Positions 34,591-43,034 of a stretch of DNA of 64,000 nucleotides are shown piece by piece. Under the pieces are notes generated by a model. It was not told where the DNA came from. It ran no database searches and saw nothing but the letters and a program-made list of their open reading frames with translations. The position numbers were made by a program, and so were the translations under genes. The stretch comes from an uncultured Lachnospiraceae bacterium. Its GTDB lineage: Bacteria; Bacillota; Clostridia; Lachnospirales; Lachnospiraceae. The DNA lies in contig CAOKOL010000001.1 in assembly GCA_948470335.1 (NCBI GenBank), positions 124,001 to 188,000 of the forward strand. Direction: 5' to 3'. The stretch's first letter is position 1; every line of letters begins with the position of its first letter.

Positions 34591-35169
34591 TTACTCCAGA
34601 TTCGCGTGATACTGCCACAGCCCCTTCATATCCAGATGCTGCCGTTCGATAATCATCTTCGCCAGAATATCCCCTGTCAGCAGCAGAGACTGTTCAAACA
34701 GAGAGGTCATAGGCTGGCAGGAATCGATCTCATCCTCCAGATAAAACTTGGTACGGACGGGTATGCGCACCATAAAGTCACAGATTTCCTTCATCTCGCT
34801 GTTGGGATTGGAACCGATATGTACGATCTTACAGTCCGCCGTGCTTCGGGCTTTTTTCGCGATGCCTAAAGGAAACAGAGACGCACCCGAACCGGACCCC
34901 ACGATCAGAAGGTCTTTTTTTGTGATGGCCGGCTCCGTAATCTCTCCCACATAATGCGTCTTTATACCCAGATGGGCCAGCCGCTTGCACACCGACTGGA
35001 GGCTTAACAGAACCCTGCCCACCCCCACAAAAAATACCTGCTCCGCTTTCAATACCTCATCTGCCAGCCGTTCTAACGACGCCGGATCAATACTGGCCAG
35101 CGTCCGGCCCAGCTCGTCTAAAACGGCGGCACAGTCCGCCTGATACTGTTTTGCAAATTCATCGCTCAT
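34591..35169 (-). CDS. SIS-domain sugar-phosphate isomerase (6-phospho-3-hexuloisomerase-like)
   Basis: 192 residues from ATG 35169 (TAGGAGG about nine bases before). One SIS domain, no CBS pair: VFFVGVGRVLLSLQSVCKRL, LLIVGSGSGASLFPLGIAKK and FLVRIP-like FMVRIPVRTK. The length and the end QHLDMKGLWQYHANLE match 6-phospho-3-hexuloisomerase (PHI/HxlB). It would move a keto group within a hexulose 6-phosphate to give fructose 6-phosphate. It follows the epimerase gene, and both probably act on the product of the PfkB kinase. Confidence 0.85.
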   Translation of the reverse strand: MSDEFAKQYQADCAAVLDELGRTLASIDPASLERLADEVLKAEQVFFVGVGRVLLSLQSVCKRLAHLGIKTHYVGEITEPAITKKDLLIVGSGSGASLFPLGIAKKARSTADCKIVHIGSNPNSEMKEICDFMVRIPVRTKFYLEDEIDSCQPMTSLFEQSLLLTGDILAKMIIERQHLDMKGLWQYHANLE

Positions 35170-35235
35170 CCTGATATACCTCCTAACCCAAACAATCCGG
35201 AACTTAACTTTTATCATTTTCCGATCATTCTGCCG

Positions 35236-35934
35236 TTAAATTCCTAACACATCGCCGCGCAGCCGGTTCAGTTCCTGCAGGCTCTCCCCCAAACACTCCC
35301 GCCGCAGGCAGGTGCTTCCCACCACAAAGTAATCCGCCGTATCCTTTCCGTAGGTACGAATATTATCCGGGGAAATCCTGCCGTCCAGTTCAATCTTCGT
35401 ATCCAGACCTCTTTCGTCGATCATCTGCCGCAGCCGTCGGATCTTCCTGTCCGCATAAACGACCTGTTTCTCTCCTTTTACAAAAGCATAGCCCGGGTTA
35501 ATCAGCATCAAAAGCACCGTATCGCACTTTTCCAGCACATACTCCAGTACCGACAGCGGTGTGGCAGGCCGCAGCGCCACTCCCGCCCTTACATTTTTCG
35601 CGTGAATGCGGTTCAGCATCCCGTCGATATGGGGCTCCGTCTCGGCATGGAATATGATCTGCTGCACGCCGATATCCAAAAGCTCGTCGATAAAATAATC
35701 CTGCTCTGTCACCATCACATGGCAGTCAAAGGGAATTTGGGTCTTATCCCGGAGCTGACGCACCGTATCCAGCCCCAGCGGCATACTGGGGCTGAAATGC
35801 CCGTCCAGAATATCCACATGAAGCATTCCGATTTGATTCTGCTCCAGCACCTTTACGTCCCGTTCCAGATTGCACAGATCCAGACAGATCAGCGAGGGTG
35901 TAAACACACAGGGGCTGTTCCAAATATTATCCAT
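35236..35934 (-). CDS. Ribulose-phosphate 3-epimerase family (allulose-6-phosphate epimerase-like)
   Basis: 232 residues of a TIM barrel: FTPSLICLDLCNLE, HVDILDGHFSPSMPLGLD (metal His and Asp), FDCHVMVTEQ, LLMLINPGY and KIELDGRISPDNIRTY, VVGSTCLRRE. Compared with Rpe it has the longer N-terminus of AlsE-type enzymes, which turn D-allulose 6-phosphate into fructose 6-phosphate. The usual MxVxPGF motif reads MLINPGY, as in AlsE-like proteins. It is encoded 20 bases after the PfkB kinase. Confidence 0.85.
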   Translation of the reverse strand: MDNIWNSPCVFTPSLICLDLCNLERDVKVLEQNQIGMLHVDILDGHFSPSMPLGLDTVRQLRDKTQIPFDCHVMVTEQDYFIDELLDIGVQQIIFHAETEPHIDGMLNRIHAKNVRAGVALRPATPLSVLEYVLEKCDTVLLMLINPGYAFVKGEKQVVYADRKIRRLRQMIDERGLDTKIELDGRISPDNIRTYGKDTADYFVVGSTCLRRECLGESLQELNRLRGDVLGI

Positions 35935-35954
35935 ATATACATAATGCCTTTCTA

Positions 35955-36893
35955 TCAGTTTGATGCCAGATGCGCCTCGATCTGCTGTCTGGTCGGCAAA
36001 GAGGGAATCGCCCCCATTCCCTGAACACAGATTCCGCCGGCCGCATTGCCATAAGCCAGAGCCGCTGTCAGAAGCTCCTCCGTAAGCTGTCCGGCCTCCG
36101 TTATGTCCTGAATCCGCAGATAGGACAGGAACCCTCCCCAGAACGCATCTCCGGCGCCTGTGGCATCTACGCAGTTTCCTTTGACGGCAGCGGCAAACAA
36201 TACTTTGTCGTTAAAGTAACACTTTGCGCCGTCGCCTCCCATGGTTTCCACCACGGCGGTCAGCCCATAACGCTTCATCATCTCAGGAATATTCGCTTCA
36301 CCGCCAAGCATACCGGCTTCCGCATCGGAAATCTTTACCAGATCCACGTACGGCAGAACCTCCGTCACCCTGGCCGCGCAGGCGTCCTGATCACCTTTCC
36401 ACATCACATCCCGGTAATTTACGTCAAAGCTGACCAGCTTTCCCATCTCGCGCCCCAGGCGCAGCGCCCGAACGGTAGCTTCCGCCGCCGGAGATGCGGA
36501 CAGGGAACAGGAGCCGGCATGGATAATCACACTCTCTCTGATATCGTCTTCCCGCACATCATCTTCCCGGATAAACATATCCGCGCCGGGCTTTCTGGCA
36601 AAGGTAAACGAACGATCCCCATCCGGAGAAAGTGTAACAAAAGCCATGGTGGTAACCGCTTCCTGACACAGCCGGGAAATGATTCGGCGCACCCCATGTT
36701 CTTCCAGCGTCTCCTTTAAAAACCGTCCGAAATCGTCATCTCCCAGAGAACAGCACACCCCTGTCTCCAGACCGTTTTTTGCCATGGCAATCGCCACATT
36801 CGCAGGTGCTCCGCCGGGATTTCTGATATAACTGGCCGGCTCCTTACCCGGCGTAAAGTCAATTACCATCTCACCAATACTATACAAATCCAT
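35955..36893 (-). CDS. PfkB-family sugar kinase (fructokinase-like)
   Basis: 312 residues. The ribokinase fold is shown by YSIGEMVIDFTP, NPGGAPANVAIAMAKNG (N-terminal PfkB signature) and the anion hole and catalytic Asp in VDATGAGDAFWGGFLSYL. The closest pattern is fructokinase/ScrK or KdgK. It would phosphorylate a ketose delivered by the sugar transporter or by the lyxose/mannose-isomerase. First gene of the five-gene catabolic set, which lies directly after the DegV-fused kinase gene (104 bases) on the same strand. Confidence 0.87.
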   Translation of the reverse strand: MDLYSIGEMVIDFTPGKEPASYIRNPGGAPANVAIAMAKNGLETGVCCSLGDDDFGRFLKETLEEHGVRRIISRLCQEAVTTMAFVTLSPDGDRSFTFARKPGADMFIREDDVREDDIRESVIIHAGSCSLSASPAAEATVRALRLGREMGKLVSFDVNYRDVMWKGDQDACAARVTEVLPYVDLVKISDAEAGMLGGEANIPEMMKRYGLTAVVETMGGDGAKCYFNDKVLFAAAVKGNCVDATGAGDAFWGGFLSYLRIQDITEAGQLTEELLTAALAYGNAAGGICVQGMGAIPSLPTRQQIEAHLASN

Positions 36894-36930
36894 TATACAA
36901 CCCCCCTTCGTTTACTGTCATGTACATTTC

Positions 36931-36969
36931 TGACACGGTTCCTGCCCTATGGGCATTCTGTCCGTGTCA
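36931..36969. other. Inverted repeat before pfkB
   Basis: TGACACGG and CCGTGTCA are exact complements at the ends of a 39-base segment, with an inner TGCCC/GGGCA stem. It lies between the kinase-DegV gene and pfkB. It could be a hairpin that partly ends the sensory transcript, or an operator. Confidence 0.45.
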
Positions 36970-36997
36970 TTCTGATAAGCCATTGTTTATAAACCCA

Positions 36998-39700
36998 TTA
37001 CTTACCGGACTCTTCCGGTTTCGATGCCTCGGCCAGAGAAAGCCTCACATCATTTTTCTTCATAAACAGCAGCCCAAAAGAACCGGCGCCGCAGTTGCTG
37101 GCAATGGCGGAAGACGCTTTCTGCAGATAAACCCGCTCAAAAGGGCAGTACTGTTTTACCAGTTCCTGAATATACTGCAGGCGTTTCGCGTCCATTCCCG
37201 CATATGTGATAAACAGAATGCGCCGGTCGATATTTCTTGCGTTAGCCAGTGTCTTTCGAATATATCGCTTTGCAACATGGGCAAAATTCCCCATCTCCAC
37301 GCTGCAGACAGTCATCTTGCTGTTTCGAAGCCTGATAACCGGATGCAGCAGAAGCGCATCGCAGAGGGCCTGCACCTTTTTTGAAATATGTCCGGCCTGA
37401 CACATCATATGGGTACTGTCGATGATAAAAGCAGAGGAAATATAATAACGCAGGACTTTCACCGCCCTCACAATATCTGTCTTTGTCATATGGTTTTCCG
37501 CCATGGAAGCGGCGTAGAGCACTGCCAGCCCCATACTGCTGGAAAGATGGCCGCAGTCAATCACCATCACATTTTCAAAAGATTTTGCGGCTTCCAGCGC
37601 GTTATAATATCCCTGACTGACATGTTTTGCCATGGTTATGTGGATGATATTCTGCGCTTCGGTCAGTTTCTGTGCAAAAAATCGTTCATAGTCTTCCACA
37701 TCCGGCGGCTCAGAACAGCCGTTCTTTCCTTCTGCCATATGGGACAGCAGTTCATCCGCTTTCAGCTCCTGTTCATCCAGGAACCGCCCCTCGTCCGTGC
37801 GGACATAGTAAGGACATACGGAAATGCCAAACTCTTTTCTCAAAGACTCCGGCAGGTCGCAGACACTGTCTGTCGTAACCATAAGAGAACGCCTCTGAGA
37901 CTGTTCGAAAATCAGGACATCCTTTCCGATCTCTGATTGAATGGCTTCTTCGCTCAGCTTTACCAGCTTCTTCGGCAGGATGCTTAAAACACTTGCTTCC
38001 AGCAAAGCGCCGCTGACCGGTTTGGCCAGATAGCCGCTGAATCCCTCTTTCCGGTAGAGAAGCTGGTTATCGCTTCCCGCATTGGCCGTCAGCGCGATCA
38101 CAGGCACATTCTGGCACAGACCGCCCGGCTGCGTGCGCAGGGCGTGAAGACACTGGATTCCGTCCATCTCCGGCATCAGATGATCCATCAGAATCGCGTC
38201 ATAATGCTGCCTCTGTGTCATCCGCAGACACTCGGCGCCGCTGGATGCCGTGTCAAGCTGAATCCTTGTCTGCAGAAGCAGTTTCCGCACCACCATCAGA
38301 TTCATCTCATTGTCATCCACCACCAGAATATGCGCATCCGGCGCCTCAAAGCTTTGACGGTACTGAACGCCCTCGCCGTTCCTTACACGGGAGGCCAGTG
38401 TAAATGTTCCCAGCTCTTTTGAATCCACAATATCCTGTTCCAGCACAACAAGAAATGTGGAGCCTTTGGTATACACACTGTTGACACTGATCTCCCCTCC
38501 CATCAGCTCCACAAGCTGATGAACGATGCTGAGCCCCAGACCGGTTCCCTCAATATGCCGGTTTTTTTCTTCATTTACCCGCTTAAAGGCATTAAAAATA
38601 TAAGGGATATTTTCTTTTTTTACACCCTGTCCGGTATCTTCCACCGAATACCAGACCCGCACTCTGTTCAGCGTCAGTCTTTCGCACCGGATGGAAAGAG
38701 TAACGGAGCCTTCACTTGTATATTTTACGGCATTGTTCAGCAGATTAATCAGAATCTGCTTGATCCGCACCTCATCGCCGCAGAGCATGCTGGGGATCGA
38801 AGGATCCACATGAAGACGGAATTCCAGACCTTTTTCCCTGGCCTTAATCCAGACCATATTGACAAGCTCCGATAAAAGGGCGCCTGTCTCATAAGAGGCG
38901 TTTATGATCTCCATCTTTCCGGACTTGATTTTAGACAGATCCAGAATATCGTTAATCAGCGTCAGCAGAATTTTACTGGCGCTCTGAATACTCCTTGCAT
39001 TTTCAGCCACATCTTCGGGAATGTCTCCCCGCAGAATAATTTCATTTAATCCGATAATCGTATTGATGGGCGTGCGGATTTCGTGACTCATGCTGCTGAA
39101 AAAATTATTTTCCGCCTTATTCAGCTCCTCAATTTCCTTTTTCTGCTCTTTGGCAAGCTCATTTTCTTCTTCATACAGCCTGGTCAGAAGAGAGAGCAGG
39201 ATACTGATTAATATGCTCACAAGTACAACGGAAAATGCGGAGTCAAAGAAGGAGTTTCTCGTTGTATTCCTTGCCACAAATTCCGGAAAATAGTAAGCGG
39301 TATAATAGCAGATCAGCGTTTCCGCCAGTCCCAGGAGGAAGAAAAACACCTTCCGCCTTCCTTCCAGCGTAATGCTGATATAGACAAAACAGAGTACAAA
39401 CCACTCCGGCATTCCGCTGTAAAATCCGCCGGCCGTAAAAAAGCTGACCGGAAAAACCAGAAGAAGCAGAAACGCAATGGCCGTAGCCCCCGCATTAACA
39501 CAGTTCTTTCGAATACTGAATTTCACAACCAGCGACATACAAATAAGGCTGCCTGCGAGAATCAACAGATTTATAAGGCTCTTTCCCATAGGCAGTATGA
39601 TTAGCAAAGCAATCATGCAGATGCCTGTAACCACGCGAAACATACGTTCTTTCAGGCTGAGTCTATGATCAAAGATGATTGCAAACCACTTTTTCAACAC
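36998..39700 (-). CDS. Hybrid sensor histidine kinase fused to a DegV (FakB-like) domain
   Basis: 900 residues. Five or six membrane helices up to about 175; coiled linker; HisKA with His206 in SSMSHEIRTPINTI; HATPase with N322/N323 region LLNNAVKYT, DTGQGV and GTGLGLSIV; receiver at 457-575 with Asp462/463, phospho-acceptor Asp506 and Lys560. Then, instead of an Hpt, residues 606-885 match a complete DegV domain: MVTTDSVCDLPESLRKEFGI, FLDEQELKADELL, CSEPPDVEDYERFF, HITMAKHVSQGYYNA, VIDCGHLSSSMGLAV and CGAGSFGLLF. DegV/FakB proteins bind fatty acids. The usual TSxPS motif reads CSEPP and the SGTY motif reads SQGYY, so ligand contacts may differ. Possibly a lipid-sensing or lipid-tuned kinase working with the neighbouring hybrid kinase. 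Confidence 0.85.
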   Translation of the reverse strand: MLKKWFAIIFDHRLSLKERMFRVVTGICMIALLIILPMGKSLINLLILAGSLICMSLVVKFSIRKNCVNAGATAIAFLLLLVFPVSFFTAGGFYSGMPEWFVLCFVYISITLEGRRKVFFFLLGLAETLICYYTAYYFPEFVARNTTRNSFFDSAFSVVLVSILISILLSLLTRLYEEENELAKEQKKEIEELNKAENNFFSSMSHEIRTPINTIIGLNEIILRGDIPEDVAENARSIQSASKILLTLINDILDLSKIKSGKMEIINASYETGALLSELVNMVWIKAREKGLEFRLHVDPSIPSMLCGDEVRIKQILINLLNNAVKYTSEGSVTLSIRCERLTLNRVRVWYSVEDTGQGVKKENIPYIFNAFKRVNEEKNRHIEGTGLGLSIVHQLVELMGGEISVNSVYTKGSTFLVVLEQDIVDSKELGTFTLASRVRNGEGVQYRQSFEAPDAHILVVDDNEMNLMVVRKLLLQTRIQLDTASSGAECLRMTQRQHYDAILMDHLMPEMDGIQCLHALRTQPGGLCQNVPVIALTANAGSDNQLLYRKEGFSGYLAKPVSGALLEASVLSILPKKLVKLSEEAIQSEIGKDVLIFEQSQRRSLMVTTDSVCDLPESLRKEFGISVCPYYVRTDEGRFLDEQELKADELLSHMAEGKNGCSEPPDVEDYERFFAQKLTEAQNIIHITMAKHVSQGYYNALEAAKSFENVMVIDCGHLSSSMGLAVLYAASMAENHMTKTDIVRAVKVLRYYISSAFIIDSTHMMCQAGHISKKVQALCDALLLHPVIRLRNSKMTVCSVEMGNFAHVAKRYIRKTLANARNIDRRILFITYAGMDAKRLQYIQELVKQYCPFERVYLQKASSAIASNCGAGSFGLLFMKKNDVRLSLAEASKPEESGK

Positions 39701-39723
39701 CTGGTCTCCCTCCCGTTTTTTAT

Positions 39724-42591
39724 TTACAATCCGGCAATGGTCTCACAGACTTCATCGTACAGACGCAGCAGTATGGGATGCCCGTGCCGGATGTATTCTA
39801 TATTATGATCCTTTCCGGCCTGCTCCAGCAGCTTTGCCTCGTCCGCCAGCCGTTCCGCTCCGATGGTCATAGACGTGCTTTTCAAGGCATGCACCTTCAC
39901 TGTGTAGTCCTTCCAGTTTGCGGTTTCATACAAAGACTCAATTTCCGCTTTCTTTTCCACGGCCTGAGAACAGAACATTTTCAGCATTTCCAGATAAAAA
40001 CTGTCTTCCCCGCAGCAGTAGTCCAGACCAAGCTGTATATTGATACCGATCCGGACAAGGGGTTCATACGAGTAAGCGGATCTCGTTTCCGAAAAATCAT
40101 CTTCCTCAGTCAAATGATCCGACGGGTATTCTTCCGATACTACATCCTCCGGAATCGCATCTTCCGAAAGAGCATCTTCCGGAATTACATCCTCCGGCAG
40201 CATTTCCTCCTGTGCGGCCGGCTCCTTTGGCACATCCGCCGGCAGGTCATCTTCCGGTACGGCAGGTTCCGAAACCTTTTCTTCTGCCGCAGTTTCCTCC
40301 GGTACCCGTTCCGCCGGCGAATCCAAATCTTCCTTTTTCTTTCCCTCGGCATTCGCAGGCGAATTATTTTTCCTCCGCTTCCTCTTTCGTTTCGGCGCGG
40401 CAGGAGCATCGGCCTCCGTCTCCCGTTTTTCCGCTTCCTCCGGTTTTTTCATGGTTTCCGGACTACCGACGCTGTCCCGAAGGTCCGCGGCGTCTATGCT
40501 TTCCATATCTTCCCCGTCAATCTCCGGCGTCTCGGCATACTGAACGTTCTGTTCCGGCAGGATCTTGCGCAGCACACGTTCCAGCACGGCCCGCTCGATG
40601 GGCTTCGGTATAAATTCCGTAAAGCCTTCGCTGCGGAACATTTCTCTTGCGCCGCTGATGGTATTGGCCGTCAGCGCGACTACCGGCAGATCCTGGTACA
40701 TTCCGTTGTTGATCTCACGGATCTGTTTCAGCGTTTCCACGCCGTCGAAGCCCGGCATCATATGGTCAAGGAAAACAATATCATAAGGCGTTTCGGAACA
40801 CCGCTCCACCGCTTCTTTTCCGCTCAGGCAGGTATCCACCTGTATCCCGTAGCTGCCAAGAACGCCTTTGGCCACCACAAGATTCATTTCCTCATCATCA
40901 ACAGCCAGTACCCTGACCCCTTCACAGGAGAATGGCTTGCGGCCTGCGGCCTGGGCCTCTTTAAACCCGTTCGCGTCCATCTCCCCATTCAGCAGATTCA
41001 CAACGGAAAGGGCAAAGAAAGGCTTTCTGATCACCAGAAGCCGGCTGTCTCTGTTCTGCATAAAATCCCGCTCCGCAATCACAACCACCGGAAGTGTAGC
41101 GGCCAGATCCTCATAATAAGAGCGGTTTTCTTCGTATTCGGCCTGGGCGATAAACACATGGGTCAGCGGATGGCTGTTTTGCAGCTTCTGCAGTCCCTGG
41201 AAATTATGGGCCTGATAGCCCCTGATTCCAAGTCCCTCCATCATATGAAGAATCATATTGTCATAATAGCGCCGCACCTCGTCGCTGTTGTATTTTTCCG
41301 GACGGAAATAACATGCGATACAGAGCCGCTCCGGATCGGCCAGCACCATGGCCGGACTGTCATCCTCCACTCCTTGGGGAATGGTAATCTGGGCATGCAG
41401 GCCCTGCTGCTCCTTGCTGTCAAAGTGCAGGAATCCTCCCATGGCATGAAGCAGCCCTCTGGCAATGGGCAGCCCCAGTCCCAGTCCGCCCGATAAACGG
41501 TTGCTGCCGGAATCCGCCTGATAAAAATCATCGCACATCTGCGTGATCTGCATGTCTGTCATGCCGATCCCGGTATCACTGATATCAATAATCAGATTCA
41601 CCCCATAGCTTTCCCGACGGAATTTGATGCAGACGTCTATGCCGCCTTCATTCGTAAATTTGATGGAATTATCCAGCAGAATTTTAATCACATGGGCGAT
41701 TTTTTCCACGTCTCCGATCAGAACCGCAGGCGTCAGCGGATCCAGGTCAAACACGATTTCAAGCTGATGCTTGCCCCCCTGCATGGCAGTCATCGTGATA
41801 ATATCATTCAGCAGAGAAGTAATCATATAGGGCTCTTTGGCAGGCGTCAGCGTTCCCTCCACGATCTCCGTGTAGTCAATCATGTTATTGATCTGATTAG
41901 ACAGACGCTTTCCGGCCAGCTTAATGGACTCCATGTCGTTGCGTATCTCGGCGGAAATGTCTTTTTCCAGGAGGACCTCACTGATTCCGATCACCATATT
42001 AATCGGCGTTCTGAGTTCGTGAGATACATTGGACAGAAATTCCGCATTCTGTTTTCCCGATTCTTCCAGCAGTGCAAGGGTAGCATCATGTTCTTTCTTT
42101 GTCTCCCGTCTTCTGTTGATTCGATAAATCGCAATCGCCATCGAACCAATTACCACAGTAATGCCAAACCCCAGACGCACCATCTCCTGCGGTCCCATGG
42201 CGCGGGTAATGGTATGCAGAAGAAGAAACTGATACAGCAGAACCAGCACATATAAGGCGGCTGTCATATACAACAGCCGCTTTTTGTTAAACATGGAAAA
42301 AACCAAAACTAACATACAGGCTACGGCAGGTATGTCAAAAAGAGTCACTTTATGTACTCCAAAGAAAAAAAATCCGACCATCAGCAATCCGGCACACAAA
42401 TTTTCATAGAAAGTTTCGGAGCCGATCCTTCCGATATGCAGACACCAGACAAGCGTATTGCCGATCAGAATCACCGGAACCATCCACGGTTCCCAGGACA
42501 TGGCTATTGTAATCAAAATCAGCATCACACCAAACATGGTGACAATGCTGGCCAGAAGCAGATGGATACTGGTTTTCCCTTTCTCTCTCAT
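39724..42591 (-). CDS. Hybrid sensor histidine kinase with receiver and Hpt domains
   Basis: 955 residues. Five to six membrane helices in the first 155; HisKA with His191 (LSNVSHELRTPINMV); HATPase with Asn308, DTGIGM and GLGLGLPIA; a receiver-like segment lacking the acidic site near 415-540; a true receiver at 559-680 (Asp565/566, Asp609 in FLDHMMP); a long charged linker with repeats of PEDVIPEDALSEDAIPED type; and a C-terminal Hpt domain (KVHALKSTSMTIGAERLADE, phospho-His near 905). This is a full BarA-like phosphorelay in one chain. It overlaps the lone receiver gene by four bases and is followed after 23 bases by the DegV-fused kinase. Confidence 0.92.
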   Translation of the reverse strand: MREKGKTSIHLLLASIVTMFGVMLILITIAMSWEPWMVPVILIGNTLVWCLHIGRIGSETFYENLCAGLLMVGFFFFGVHKVTLFDIPAVACMLVLVFSMFNKKRLLYMTAALYVLVLLYQFLLLHTITRAMGPQEMVRLGFGITVVIGSMAIAIYRINRRRETKKEHDATLALLEESGKQNAEFLSNVSHELRTPINMVIGISEVLLEKDISAEIRNDMESIKLAGKRLSNQINNMIDYTEIVEGTLTPAKEPYMITSLLNDIITMTAMQGGKHQLEIVFDLDPLTPAVLIGDVEKIAHVIKILLDNSIKFTNEGGIDVCIKFRRESYGVNLIIDISDTGIGMTDMQITQMCDDFYQADSGSNRLSGGLGLGLPIARGLLHAMGGFLHFDSKEQQGLHAQITIPQGVEDDSPAMVLADPERLCIACYFRPEKYNSDEVRRYYDNMILHMMEGLGIRGYQAHNFQGLQKLQNSHPLTHVFIAQAEYEENRSYYEDLAATLPVVVIAERDFMQNRDSRLLVIRKPFFALSVVNLLNGEMDANGFKEAQAAGRKPFSCEGVRVLAVDDEEMNLVVAKGVLGSYGIQVDTCLSGKEAVERCSETPYDIVFLDHMMPGFDGVETLKQIREINNGMYQDLPVVALTANTISGAREMFRSEGFTEFIPKPIERAVLERVLRKILPEQNVQYAETPEIDGEDMESIDAADLRDSVGSPETMKKPEEAEKRETEADAPAAPKRKRKRRKNNSPANAEGKKKEDLDSPAERVPEETAAEEKVSEPAVPEDDLPADVPKEPAAQEEMLPEDVIPEDALSEDAIPEDVVSEEYPSDHLTEEDDFSETRSAYSYEPLVRIGINIQLGLDYCCGEDSFYLEMLKMFCSQAVEKKAEIESLYETANWKDYTVKVHALKSTSMTIGAERLADEAKLLEQAGKDHNIEYIRHGHPILLRLYDEVCETIAGL

Positions 42592-42950
42592 TCTTCCTCC
42601 AACCCCATAGTAACCCGTTTCAGCAGTTCGGCAGGGAAAAACGGTTTTTTCAGATAATTCACCGCACCCAGACTAATGGCAGTACGCACATCATCTTCAT
42701 ATCCGGAAGCTGTTAAAAAAATAACAGGGATTTCAATAAAAGACTCTTTCATACGTTTAAAAGTTTCCAGCCCGTCCATAACCGGCATCGCTATGTCAAG
42801 AAGGACCAGATCGACTTTTTCGCTCTTAAGCTTTCTGAGCGCTTCATTCCCAGATTCCGCCAGAAGCACATTGTAATGCTTCTCCAGGATCATCTGGGTT
42901 CTTTTCAAGTTCATTTCGTCATCATCCACTACCAAAATACGTTTGCGCAT
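42588..42950 (-). CDS. Single-domain response regulator (CheY-like)
   Basis: 120 residues, receiver only: ILVVDDDEMNLKRT (acidic pocket), LVLLDIAMPVMDG (phospho-acceptor Asp about 53), FLTASGYED (Thr) and YLKKPFFP (Lys). No output domain, so it probably carries phosphate between the hybrid kinases or binds a partner. GGAGG lies upstream. The stop codon overlaps the start of the hybrid kinase-Hpt gene (ATGA). Confidence 0.92.
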   Translation of the reverse strand: MRKRILVVDDDEMNLKRTQMILEKHYNVLLAESGNEALRKLKSEKVDLVLLDIAMPVMDGLETFKRMKESFIEIPVIFLTASGYEDDVRTAISLGAVNYLKKPFFPAELLKRVTMGLEEE

Positions 42951-43034
42951 ACGGCTACCTCCTAAGTTTGCTCCTGGGATTTTTTTGTACCCCCATACTG
43001 TATATTCTAAAGCAGAAATGCAATAAAATCAAGA

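Noticed and set aside
39679..41496. 605-codon plus-strand frame opposite the hybrid kinase gene
   Set aside because: Antisense to a well-supported kinase with all motifs; rich in Arg, Phe and His and without ribosome-binding site.
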